DNA from: Elusimicrobiota bacterium
Lineage (GTDB): Bacteria; Elusimicrobiota; Elusimicrobia; JACQJN01
Direction of reading: 5' to 3'
NCBI GenBank assembly: GCA_016205045.1
Contig: JACQJM010000118.1
Location: 1-19,450, forward strand
Length of the DNA: 19,450 bases
Under the pieces are notes generated by a model. It was given only the letters and a program-made list of their open reading frames with translations. It was not told the DNA's origin and made no database searches. Positions 1-7,358 of this stretch are shown here, in pieces. A program made the translations under genes and the position numbers. Numbering within the stretch: the first letter of the stretch is position 1; the number at the start of each line of letters is the position of its first letter.

Positions 1-124
1 ATTTTTATGTTTAGGGCTTTGGATGGGGATGGCCTCCGTGGTTCGAATGGAGGCGGCCAAGCCTAAAGAGAAGCCCAGGTCCGATGTTATTCAGGTGTAT
101 TCTGTGAAGAAAGGCGGGTTGATT

Positions 125-520
125 ATGTCCGAAAAAATGGAAAAAACAGAGGAAGAGTGGAGAAAAATGCTGACTTCAGAGCAGTTCACCGTGACCCGTA
201 AGAAGGGGACCGAGGCGCCTTTTACGGGAGAGTACTGGAACAACCATGAAAAGGGCATTTACCAGTGTGTCTGTTGTGGGTTGGACCTGTATGACTCCGC
301 CAAGAAGTATGAGTCCGGGACGGGCTGGCCCAGTTTTTGGGATGTGATCAATAAACTGAACATCGAGCTGAAGAAGGACAAAAGTTTTTTTACCACCCGG
401 ACGGAGGTGGTGTGTCGGAGGTGTGGGGCGCATTTGGGCCATGTGTTTGAGGATGGGCCCAAACCCACGGGGCTCAGGTACTGCATGAACTCGGCAGCTT
501 TGAAGTTTCAGAAGAAATAA
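125..520 (+). CDS. msrB: Peptide-methionine (R)-S-oxide reductase, MsrB
   Basis: MsrB reduces the R-epimer of methionine sulfoxide in oxidised proteins, using thioredoxin as the usual donor; it acts in the cytoplasm here because no signal peptide is visible. With the ATG at 125 the protein has 131 residues, the normal length of a single-domain MsrB. Two zinc-binding CxxC pairs are present (C48/C51 and C97/C100), followed by the GAHLGHVF block and the RYCMNSAAL motif whose C120 is the catalytic cysteine. The segment that reads GCGWPSF in enzymes with a resolving cysteine reads GTGWPSF here, so the resolving cysteine is absent, as in many MsrBs that are reduced directly. The open frame extends upstream to 23, but that extension does not belong to the family and a purine-rich AAAGGCGGG lies just before 125. 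A structured element and terminator-like hairpin follow the gene. Confidence 0.95.
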   Translation: MSEKMEKTEEEWRKMLTSEQFTVTRKKGTEAPFTGEYWNNHEKGIYQCVCCGLDLYDSAKKYESGTGWPSFWDVINKLNIELKKDKSFFTTRTEVVCRRCGAHLGHVFEDGPKPTGLRYCMNSAALKFQKK

Positions 521-527
521 GAATATT

Positions 528-672
528 AACTGAGTGGGGCCTGTCTAGGGTTGTCGCTCCAAAAACCAAGGTCGCCATCTGCGGCGCCTTTGCCCCTCTC
601 GGGCCGGCCAAATGTTAAGTGCGGCCCTGCGAGAGGCTTTTTTCCGGACAATCCCTAGCCACCCACTCAGTT
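528..672 (+). ncRNA. 145-nt structured element, possible ncRNA or MITE-like insert
   Basis: The ends form a perfect 11-bp pair (528-538 AACTGAGTGGG with 662-672 CCCACTCAGTT). Inside, 545-555 (CTAGGGTTGTC) pairs with 647-658 with one bulged base. Two further hairpins lie within: 568-590 (AAGG-T-CGCC with GGCGCCTT) and 595-636, the latter followed by six T. The fold is a long closing stem opening into a three-way junction. It matches neither the SRP RNA nor the tmRNA signature that I can recognise; a 6S-like RNA, a leader of the downstream small gene, or a miniature element with terminal inverted repeats are all possible. The strand is assumed from the flanking genes. Confidence 0.45.
595..643 (+). 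terminator. Strong hairpin plus T-tract, intrinsic terminator-like
   Basis: CCTCTCG (595-601) pairs with CGAGAGG (630-636), extended inward by GGCCG with CGGCC across a small bulge, with an A/T-rich loop and then C plus six T (638-643). It has the form of a Rho-independent terminator 75 bp after msrB. It lies inside the larger 528-672 fold, so termination may compete with, or be part of, that structure. Confidence 0.6.
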
Positions 673-766
673 GAGAGAGGGCTCGTTCTAGCAGATCTCC
701 GTAAATGATTTCAAGAAATGTGGGTTTGGGCGAAAGGTGATTTTATGTTGATTAAGGAGGGGTGTT

Positions 767-949
767 GTGAAAGGAAAGTGTTATAACAAGAACTGTGATG
801 TAACGAATGCGGAACTTTTTGGGGTGTGGATTCCGGCGGGGGAAACCGTAGGTATGGTCACCAAAACGGATACCCCAAAGTATGTCAGGCTGTGTCAGAA
901 ATGCCGGGATGGATTTAAAATAAGGGGTGTCGGTTTTTTAAGGCTTTAA
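767..949 (+). CDS. Small four-cysteine (zinc-ribbon-like) protein, unknown
   Basis: A 60-residue protein starting at GTG 767, chosen because a strong AAGGAGGGG (754-762) sits just upstream. It has two cysteine pairs, C5 and C10 (CYNKNC) near the start and C43/C46 (CQKC) near the end, an arrangement that suggests a small structural zinc site. The middle carries short beta-strand-like stretches and no membrane segment. I do not recognise the family. It lies alone after the structured element at 528-672 and before a secreted protein, so context gives no function. The good ribosome binding site and the conserved-looking cysteine spacing argue that it is real. Confidence 0.6.
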   Translation: MKGKCYNKNCDVTNAELFGVWIPAGETVGMVTKTDTPKYVRLCQKCRDGFKIRGVGFLRL

Positions 950-1147
950 TAATTGTGTCCACCAATAGTTTTCCCAAATTCCTGCCAAAGTTTTACGCAA
1001 TGGAAGACATCGTTGCTCCCAAATTCTAGGGCAAAAGACCTATTTGCATATGGGCCTTTATTCCTAAAAGTTTTATTTTATGCTAGGATGCTCCCAGCGT
1101 TGCGTTCCGCCCGGGGCGGCGCTTAAAAAATGGCGAGGGGGTGTCTG

Positions 1148-1747
1148 GTGAGAAAGATTTGCATCTTGTCGTGTGTGGTGTTGTTCGGTGCTTCTTTAGG
1201 AGGGGCCCTAGGCCACGCAGGGGAATCCATCGAGGCCCAAAGATCCCAGTCTGCGAGTTCTTTTCAACAGCTCTCCCACTTTAAGCCTAGACTGAGACCG
1301 CGCCTCAGAATTCAGCAGATCGTGAATGTGGAAGAGGGAGAAAAAGCTTTGACGCCGGCTCCCGGCGTCTGCCCAAGACGCCTCCTCCACCTGGAGGGGG
1401 TTGTTCGGCTACACAGCACATCCCTGCCTCTACCTCTTTTCCCCGGGCATGTCCCTCCGGATGGGGAAGAGAGACAGTCCTTCGTGATCATGGAGGGAAA
1501 CGCGTTTCTCCGGGACGGGTTGGGGCGCGTCTTAAAGGATGCGGTTGATTTTTCCCCCAGGGTGGATTTGGAGCAGGATGAAAAATCGGGGATTTTGTCC
1601 GGCACCGCATGGCTCAGGGCCTACGTTTCTGTTTTTGAAGGGGAAAAATATCTGGGAACAACGCGCGTGATAGGTTCTATTCCGGTTCGAGGAACGATGA
1701 ATATTTCCGGAAGGGGTCGCGTTTCCGGAAGTTTGTGCGTGCCGTAG
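1148..1747 (+). CDS. Secreted hypothetical protein
   Basis: A 199-residue protein when started at GTG 1148, which has GAGGGGG (1134-1140) at good spacing and gives a typical signal peptide: MRK, a hydrophobic run of about 17 residues and a small-residue cleavage site near GHA-GE. An in-frame ATG at 1130 would add six residues before the arginine-lysine and is less likely. The mature part is basic and proline-rich at first (about residues 45-60) and then looks beta-rich, with the ending VSGSLCVP. It resembles the second half of periplasmic proteins that describe a peptidoglycan- or pilus-like partner, but I do not recognise a family. The 198 bp before it hold no clear promoter. Confidence 0.6.
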   Translation: MRKICILSCVVLFGASLGGALGHAGESIEAQRSQSASSFQQLSHFKPRLRPRLRIQQIVNVEEGEKALTPAPGVCPRRLLHLEGVVRLHSTSLPLPLFPGHVPPDGEERQSFVIMEGNAFLRDGLGRVLKDAVDFSPRVDLEQDEKSGILSGTAWLRAYVSVFEGEKYLGTTRVIGSIPVRGTMNISGRGRVSGSLCVP

Positions 1748-1827
1748 ATTCTTCCTCCAGCTACCCTCTCCTACCAGTCAAAGTACTTCCAAATTGCTAA
1801 AATTTCTTACCAGCCCGCAGGGGTTGT

Positions 1828-3645
1828 ATGTTTAAAAAAACACCCTCTTTAACCATTTTGCTCACCGAGGCCCGGGACGCTCTGTTCCGGTTTCCCTTCG
1901 CGCTTCTCTGTGGTTTCGTTTGCACGGGACTCTCCATATACTTAGTTCACTGGGCTCCCTCAGTGAAGGGATACCACCTTTCTCTTCTGATGCGCATTCT
2001 TTATGGAGCGACGCTGGGTCTCCCTTTATTTTTTGCCTTAGAGGTTTTTAAAGAGAGGCTGCAGCCTACTGCGCAAAAGAGCCTGCGATTTTTACCAGCC
2101 CTGGGCATCCTTTTTCTAATAGGGTTTATCTCCTCCTACGTTGATTCTTCGCCCAAAATTTTCCTTTTTCGCTATTTTCAGTTCAGTTTTGGACTGCATC
2201 TTTTGGTGGCATTCGCTCCTTATGTAGGGCCGGGGCGCACCCACGGTTTTTGGCAGTACAATAAAACTCTGTTTTTGAGATTTCTCGCTGCGGTATTTTA
2301 CTCCTTCACGCTGTATTGTGGGCTCACGATGGCGCTGTGGGCGATCGATTTTTTACTGGGTATCAAGATCCCGGGCCGGACATTTGCCGATCTCTGGTTC
2401 TTGGTCATTTTTATTTTTAACACCTGGTTTTTCTTGGTGGGGGTTCCCAAGGATTTTGAGGTGCTGGACCGCACCTCCGATTATCCTCGGGGCCTTAAAA
2501 TTTTCACCCAGTACATTCTCATCCCCTTGGTCACGTTGTATGTGATGATTTTGTATGCCTACATGGGCAAGATCCTGGTCACCTGGCAATGGCCTCAAGG
2601 GATCACCGGGTATTTGGTGTGTGGGGTTTCTATCCTGGGGATTTTAAACCTGCTTCTGGTGTATCCCACACAGGAAGGGCCGGGGAATCAGTGGATTAAA
2701 ATTTACTCCCGCACTTTCTACATTGCTCTTTTTCCTTTAATCGTGCTTCTGGTGTTCGCGGTGTGGCACCGCGTGTCGGATTACGGGATTACCGAGAGAC
2801 GGTACTTCCTGATCATGCTCTCGGCCTGGGTGACCTGGATGGCCGCCTACTTTACTTTCAGCCGGGGAAAAAACATAAAGCTCATCCCCATCTCACTCTG
2901 CATGCTCGCCTTCGCCACTTCATTCGGGTTCTGGGGAGCTTATGGGGTATCCCGTAGAAATCAAGTGGGCCGATTAAAAAACGTGCTGGAGAGGGAGGGG
3001 GTTTGGGTCCAAGGAAAAGTGCACAAAGCGACCGGCGAAGTTCCTTTCCGTGCCCGCAAGGAAGCCAGCTCTATCTTGGACTACCTAGGAGACATGCATG
3101 GGATGGGGGTTGTGCAGCCGTGGTTCTCGGTGGACGTGGGAACAATGACCGCATCGCAGATCATGGCAGAGATGAGAATGTCCTACGTCTCCCGATGGGA
3201 AAGAAAGGCGGAAGAGGACAAAAAGCAGTTTTCCTATTACTTGAGTGTGAAGCAAAAACAGATCACCCGCGTGGCAGGGTATGAATTCTTCTATCCCTTG
3301 GATCTGTACCGAGGCTCCAACTCTCGCGTGGGGGGAGACGAGTTTCAAGCTAAGCGAAGGGAGTTCTGGGTGGGCTTCGGCCCGGGTCCCGCTTCCCTGC
3401 AGATACGCGAGGGAAACAAGCTGGTTTGGGAGGTCTCTCTTGGTTCACAGATCGCCCGCATCAAGAAGTTTAAATCCGAAAATCCCGCCCGCTATGATAT
3501 TCCTGAGGAGTGGAAGACGGCGGAGCAGGAGAACGCCGGTTTGAAAGCCAAGGTGGTCATGGACCATGTGACGGGGGTGGAGATGTCCACGGGCACGCGA
3601 GTAAATTATCTCAAGGGAAATTTATTTTTCAAATTAAAGAAATGA
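1828..3645 (+). CDS. DUF4153-type polytopic membrane protein
   Basis: A 605-residue inner-membrane protein. About ten or eleven hydrophobic segments fill roughly residues 20-390, and a soluble C-terminal domain of about 215 residues follows (charged, with tryptophan- and tyrosine-rich stretches). The N-terminal pattern, a short amphipathic lead and then a phenylalanine-rich first segment after RFPFALL, resembles the DUF4153 family, whose biochemical role is not known. AGGGG stands a few bases before the ATG. Its stop overlaps the next gene's start (ATGA), so it is translationally coupled to ribonuclease D. The C-terminal domain could face either side of the membrane. Confidence 0.7.
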   Translation: MFKKTPSLTILLTEARDALFRFPFALLCGFVCTGLSIYLVHWAPSVKGYHLSLLMRILYGATLGLPLFFALEVFKERLQPTAQKSLRFLPALGILFLIGFISSYVDSSPKIFLFRYFQFSFGLHLLVAFAPYVGPGRTHGFWQYNKTLFLRFLAAVFYSFTLYCGLTMALWAIDFLLGIKIPGRTFADLWFLVIFIFNTWFFLVGVPKDFEVLDRTSDYPRGLKIFTQYILIPLVTLYVMILYAYMGKILVTWQWPQGITGYLVCGVSILGILNLLLVYPTQEGPGNQWIKIYSRTFYIALFPLIVLLVFAVWHRVSDYGITERRYFLIMLSAWVTWMAAYFTFSRGKNIKLIPISLCMLAFATSFGFWGAYGVSRRNQVGRLKNVLEREGVWVQGKVHKATGEVPFRARKEASSILDYLGDMHGMGVVQPWFSVDVGTMTASQIMAEMRMSYVSRWERKAEEDKKQFSYYLSVKQKQITRVAGYEFFYPLDLYRGSNSRVGGDEFQAKRREFWVGFGPGPASLQIREGNKLVWEVSLGSQIARIKKFKSENPARYDIPEEWKTAEQENAGLKAKVVMDHVTGVEMSTGTRVNYLKGNLFFKLKK

Positions 3646-4814
3646 ACACGGTTCCTGCTCCTTTGTTGGTCACCACCCCTCAGGCTCTCTCAGAGCTGGT
3701 GGAACGTCTGCTCCGAAGTTCTCGTGTGGCGGTGGATACAGAATCAAACAGCTTTTTCGCTTATCATGACCGGCTCTGCCTGATCCAGTTCTCCTCCGAT
3801 CAAGGGGATTATGTCGTGGACCCGTTTACGGTGGGAAATATTAAACTTTTGGAGAAAGTGTTCCGGGAGGAGCGGTTGGAAAAGGTGTTTCATGCGGCCC
3901 AAGAGGATATTCGGTTTTTACGCATGGAGTTGGAGGGTCCCTTTCATCCTCTCTTCGATACCATGGCGGCCGCGCGCATATTGGGCTTAAAAGAGGTGGG
4001 GTTGGCGCCGTTGCTGTCCCACCACTTCCAAGTTTCCCTCAATAAAAAACTTCAGCGTTCCAACTGGGGCAAAAGACCTCTGACCCGGGAGCAGTTGGAG
4101 TATGCGGCCAAAGATACCCATTATCTTCTCGCCCTAAGGGATCTTCTCCACAAAAAACTGGAGGAGAAGAATCTGCTGGAGGAAGCTCAGGAGGAATTCC
4201 AGCGGATCGCCGAGGCCAAACAGGAGCCGCGGCAGTTCGATCCGGAGGGTTTTCGAAATATGCCTGGGGCTCGGGATCTGCACCCTCGGGGGTTGACTAT
4301 TTTGCAGGCCCTCTACGCGCGTCGCGACCAAGAGGGTCGGCGGGTGGACCTGCCTGTGTTCATGATTCTGCCGGAGTCTCTTTTGGTGGAGCTCTCACGT
4401 CGAAGTCCCACCGATGAAGCGCATCTGGCCCAGGTGCCTGGAGTGACTCCTTATATATTAAAGAGGCATGCCCGATGGATTTTAGACACGATGGCTCAAG
4501 CCAAATCTGCGGCCTTGGTGGGGCCTCCCCAGGAACCCTTGATCCCGAGGATGGATGATCAGGAAATAGCCCGCTACGAGAAACTGCGGGCTTGGAGAAA
4601 CCAAAAAGCGAGAGAGCGCGGGGTGGAGGGTGACGTGATTGTTCCCAACCGGGTGCTCAAGGATTTGGCGCGAAAGATGTCTTCTTGGGAAAAAGGGAAA
4701 GTGAATGTGGAGGGATTGAAAAGAGAGCTGCAACAATTTCCAGAGATGAGCCCCAGAAAAATGACAACTTATGGAGAAGAGTTGGTGCGGCTTTTATCTG
4801 AAATGCTTCAATAA
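3642..4814 (+). CDS. rnd: Ribonuclease D (3'-5' exoribonuclease)
   Basis: RNase D trims the 3' ends of tRNA precursors and other structured RNAs. The start is ATG 3642, overlapping the upstream stop by 4 nt; the open frame reaches back to 3510, but that part is only a shadow of the previous gene. The 390-residue protein shows the DEDDy exonuclease motifs: D32/E34 (VAVDTE), D89 (HAAQEDIRFL) and Y154/D158 (YAAKD). Two HRDC-type helical domains follow, at about 213-285 and 306-388, as in bacterial Rnd. The length is close to the E. coli enzyme (about 375 residues). Catalytic residues look complete. The overlap with the DUF4153 gene suggests cotranscription, not necessarily shared function. Confidence 0.93.
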   Translation: MNTVPAPLLVTTPQALSELVERLLRSSRVAVDTESNSFFAYHDRLCLIQFSSDQGDYVVDPFTVGNIKLLEKVFREERLEKVFHAAQEDIRFLRMELEGPFHPLFDTMAAARILGLKEVGLAPLLSHHFQVSLNKKLQRSNWGKRPLTREQLEYAAKDTHYLLALRDLLHKKLEEKNLLEEAQEEFQRIAEAKQEPRQFDPEGFRNMPGARDLHPRGLTILQALYARRDQEGRRVDLPVFMILPESLLVELSRRSPTDEAHLAQVPGVTPYILKRHARWILDTMAQAKSAALVGPPQEPLIPRMDDQEIARYEKLRAWRNQKARERGVEGDVIVPNRVLKDLARKMSSWEKGKVNVEGLKRELQQFPEMSPRKMTTYGEELVRLLSEMLQ

Positions 4815-4832
4815 AAAAGAAAGGAGGGTGCA

Positions 4833-5138
4833 ATGAAATATGTTTTAGTTCTTTCTGTTTTTTTGACGGGATGTGTGACGATGGGAAAACCCTTTGATTA
4901 CGCTAACGTCTCTAAACTCAAGACAGGGAAAACGACTCAGGCGGAGGTCAAATTCATTTTTGGGGAGCCGTATCGTCGCGGACTGGATGATGGAGATCTC
5001 ACCTGGACCTATCTGGATTACTACTACGGTCTTTTTGGCCCTCGGGAGACGCGTGACCTGACGGTCCGATTCAATGCCGATGGCACGGTGAAGTCCTATT
5101 CCTATCAGACGAGCGACCCGGAAGAGAAGATAAAGTGA
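4833..5138 (+). CDS. BamE/SmpA-like outer-membrane lipoprotein
   Basis: A 101-residue lipoprotein with a short signal sequence and the lipobox LTGC (C14 would carry the lipid). After it comes one small domain with the SmpA/OmlA pattern: a GKTTQAEV helix start, then FGEPYRRG, then DLTWTYLDYYYG and a strand that ends in DLTVRFNADG. BamE-type proteins help the outer-membrane protein assembly machine. The family also contains unrelated small lipoproteins with this fold, so the BAM role is inferred. AGGAGGG (4822-4828) precedes the ATG. It lies 18 bp after rnd. A G-rich heptamer array begins at once after its stop. Confidence 0.8.
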   Translation: MKYVLVLSVFLTGCVTMGKPFDYANVSKLKTGKTTQAEVKFIFGEPYRRGLDDGDLTWTYLDYYYGLFGPRETRDLTVRFNADGTVKSYSYQTSDPEEKIK

Positions 5139-5139
5139 T

Positions 5140-5169
5140 TGGGGCTGGGGGCTGGGGGTTGGGGTCTGG
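5140..5169 (+). repeat. G-rich heptamer array, possible G-quadruplex
   Basis: Four 7-bp units (consensus GGGGNCT, with G-runs at 5141-5144, 5147-5151, 5154-5158 and 5161-5164, and a final GG) fill almost the whole gap between the lipoprotein stop and the MBL-hydrolase start. The last G-run lies 14 nt before the ATG 5179, so a quadruplex in the mRNA would cover the place of the ribosome binding site. The same unit (GGGGTCA) recurs at 19434-19450. Confidence 0.65.
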
Positions 5170-5178
5170 TAATGAAGA

Positions 5179-6027
5179 ATGAAAATAGGAAAATTTGAAA
5201 TTTACCCCGTCTCGGATGGCTATTTCCGCTTGGATGGCGGGGCCATGTTCGGGGTGGTGCCTAAGGTGCTGTGGGAAAAAAGCGATCCGGCCGATGAGAG
5301 AAACCGCATTTCCCTGGCCCTGGGATGCCTTTTGATCAAGACCCCCGGGGAAAAATGGGTGTTGGTGGACACGGGGCTCTCCGATAAGTATGAACAGGAC
5401 CCACGGTTTATGAAGATTTATGCGGTGGAGAGGCCCCGCACTCTTTTCGATGAGTTGAAAAGTTTTGGATTGACTCCTTCCGACATCAGCCTGGTGTTGA
5501 ACACGCACCTTCACTTTGATCACTGTGGAGGCAATACGGTTTGGGAAGGGAAAAAACCCACGCCGGCATTTCCTAAGGCTAAATACGTCGTTCAAAAGGC
5601 GGAGTGGGAGGATGCCCAGAGTCCCCACGAGAGAAACCAAGCCAGCTACCTTCCCGAAAATTTCGAATGTCTGGACGATCACAAACGTCTGGAGTTGGTG
5701 GAAGGGGAGTTTGAGCTGGAGCCCGGTCTGAAGGTATTTCGCAGCGGGGGTCACACGCGCGGGCACCAATGCGCGGTGGTGGAGTCGGAAGATCAGGGTG
5801 CCATTTTCTTGGGAGATCTTATCCCCACCAAGTCCCACGTCCCTCTGCCCTGGATCATGGGGTATGACCTTTTTCCTCTGGATACTTTGGAAGAGAAGAG
5901 AAGGCTCTTGGGGATGGCCGAGAATAAGCGTTGGCTTCTGGTTTTTCAGCACGATCCCCGCCAGCGCTCCGGATTTTTAAAGACGGTGGAAGGACGGCCC
6001 ATCGTCACCCCGCCGGCCGAGGAATAA
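5179..6027 (+). CDS. Metallo-beta-lactamase-fold hydrolase (lactonase-like)
   Basis: A 282-residue cytoplasmic metallohydrolase. The metal ligands are in place: H110-x-H112-x-D114-H115 (HLHFDH), H192 (GGHTRGH), D213 (LGDLIP) and H258. The arrangement and length fit the N-acyl homoserine lactonase/YtnP-like branch of the fold, in which substrates are lactones or similar small esters; the actual substrate is not visible. The family also contains enzymes with quite different jobs, so quorum quenching is only one option. No clear Shine-Dalgarno is seen apart from the G-rich array upstream. The stop is one base before the endonuclease V start, so the two genes are almost certainly one operon. Confidence 0.85.
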   Translation: MKIGKFEIYPVSDGYFRLDGGAMFGVVPKVLWEKSDPADERNRISLALGCLLIKTPGEKWVLVDTGLSDKYEQDPRFMKIYAVERPRTLFDELKSFGLTPSDISLVLNTHLHFDHCGGNTVWEGKKPTPAFPKAKYVVQKAEWEDAQSPHERNQASYLPENFECLDDHKRLELVEGEFELEPGLKVFRSGGHTRGHQCAVVESEDQGAIFLGDLIPTKSHVPLPWIMGYDLFPLDTLEEKRRLLGMAENKRWLLVFQHDPRQRSGFLKTVEGRPIVTPPAEE

Positions 6028-6028
6028 C

Positions 6029-6700
6029 ATGCAGAGCCGAAACCTCCACCCCTGGAATGTGACGCCCAGAGAGGCGATCCATATCCAGAAAAAGCTGAGA
6101 CATAAAGTTCTCACAAACGGACGCCCTCTCCAAATTCGCACGGTGGCGGGGGCGGATATTTCCTGGGCGGCGGACGGTTGGGGATACGGCGGGGTGATCG
6201 TGTTCTCTTATCCGGACTTGAAGGAGGTGGAGCGACAGCACTTTTGTGGAAAGGCTCCGTTTCCCTATGTCCCCGGGCTTCTCTCCTTTCGCGAGATACC
6301 TCTTCTGCTCAAGGTGTTCGAAGAAGTCCATACGGAACCGGATGTGATTTTCGTGGATGGCCAAGGCATCGCGCACCCGCGCAGGATGGGGATTGCCTCG
6401 CATCTGGGATTGGTTCTCAATAAGCCCACCATTGGGTGCGCCAAGTCGCTCCTGATAGGGGAGTACCGCGAACCCAGGAAAAAAAGGGGAGGATTTTCAT
6501 CCTTAATGGATGGGGGAGAGAAAGTGGGGGCGGCGTTGCGGACCCGAGCGGAAAGCAATCCCATTTTTGTGTCGGTGGGGCATCTTATCGGCTTGGAAGA
6601 ATCTATCCGGTTGGTGATGGATTGTTCGGATGGGTATCGCATCCCTAAGCCGACACGGGAAGCAGACCGGTTTGTGGGGCAGCTGGCTCAAAAGGGCTAG
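6029..6700 (+). CDS. nfi: Endonuclease V (deoxyinosine 3' endonuclease)
   Basis: This enzyme recognises deoxyinosine formed by adenine deamination and cuts the second phosphodiester bond on its 3' side, starting alternative excision repair. The 223-residue length fits the family. The catalytic residues are D43 (AGADIS), E89 (PGLLSFRE), D110 (IFVDGQG) and H116 (AHPRRMG), and the tyrosine of the wedge is Y80 (PYVPG). These are the positions known from the Thermotoga enzyme, so the sequence should be active. It starts one base after the MBL-hydrolase stop and is followed after 13 bp by a membrane protein. No repair partner lies next to it. Confidence 0.95.
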   Translation: MQSRNLHPWNVTPREAIHIQKKLRHKVLTNGRPLQIRTVAGADISWAADGWGYGGVIVFSYPDLKEVERQHFCGKAPFPYVPGLLSFREIPLLLKVFEEVHTEPDVIFVDGQGIAHPRRMGIASHLGLVLNKPTIGCAKSLLIGEYREPRKKRGGFSSLMDGGEKVGAALRTRAESNPIFVSVGHLIGLEESIRLVMDCSDGYRIPKPTREADRFVGQLAQKG

Positions 6701-6713
6701 TCAGGAGATAATC

Positions 6714-7358
6714 ATGTCTGAGGTTTCTGTTCCGGAGCTCTTAAGGCATAGTTCCAATGTCCTTCATGTGGTGGAGGGGGTGTTCTTCTCCTTGGTGGCG
6801 CTGGCGGCGTTGGTCGAGATTAAGACCTCTTCTTTAAACTGGCGGCGGATTTGGTCTCTGTTTCTTTTAGTGGGAGGAGCTTTTCTGGCGGCGTGCCTTA
6901 TTTTTCAGAAAGAAACTTCCCAAATCTCACGGGCATGGTTAAATTTACAGGCATCCCCCATGAGAGTGCAGCATATTGCCGTGGCGGTGCTGCTGTTTGT
7001 TGCGGGAGGCTACGAGCTCATTTTACTTCGTCGGCCGGATCTTAAAACAATAGGCTATTTTAGCGGATTGCTTTTGATGGTGGTGGGGGTTCTCTTCTGC
7101 GTCCATGTCCAAAAGGGTGCCCCCAAAGCGGTGGCCTACTCGCTTCTCTATCACCGTGCGGTGGGACTCTTTTTTATTCTGGCGGGCATTTCCAGAATGG
7201 CCCAACGCGCCACCCACAAAATTTCTTGGAACTACGCCTGGACTTTTTTTCTTCTCCTGTGCGGATTTCTGATGGCCACCTATCGGGAGCCTTCTGGGGC
7301 CTTCGAACCTCAAAGAGTGTCTTTTAGTTCCGAGGATATGAAGTCGCTGCTTCAGTAG
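6714..7358 (+). CDS. Six-TM membrane protein, unknown
   Basis: A 214-residue protein. I start it at ATG 6714 because AGGAG (6703-6707) is at good spacing; the frame extends to 6630 inside endonuclease V, but that part is shadow. Hydrophobic segments lie at about 18-35, 46-63, 87-106, 114-131, 146-162 and 172-189. Histidines sit at or near the ends of several of them (H18, H87, H131, H147), which may hint at a heme or metal site, but this is inference only. I do not recognise the family. Its last 35 bp overlap, tail to tail, the end of the patatin-like gene on the opposite strand. Confidence 0.65.
   Translation: MSEVSVPELLRHSSNVLHVVEGVFFSLVALAALVEIKTSSLNWRRIWSLFLLVGGAFLAACLIFQKETSQISRAWLNLQASPMRVQHIAVAVLLFVAGGYELILLRRPDLKTIGYFSGLLLMVVGVLFCVHVQKGAPKAVAYSLLYHRAVGLFFILAGISRMAQRATHKISWNYAWTFFLLLCGFLMATYREPSGAFEPQRVSFSSEDMKSLLQ

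Noticed and set aside
38..58. GGTTCGAAT resembling a tRNA T-loop
   Set aside because: The flanking bases do not make a five-base T-stem in the right register and no other tRNA arms are present.
23..124. N-terminal extension of MsrB from the ATG at 23
   Set aside because: Not part of the family, and a purine-rich site sits before the ATG at 125.
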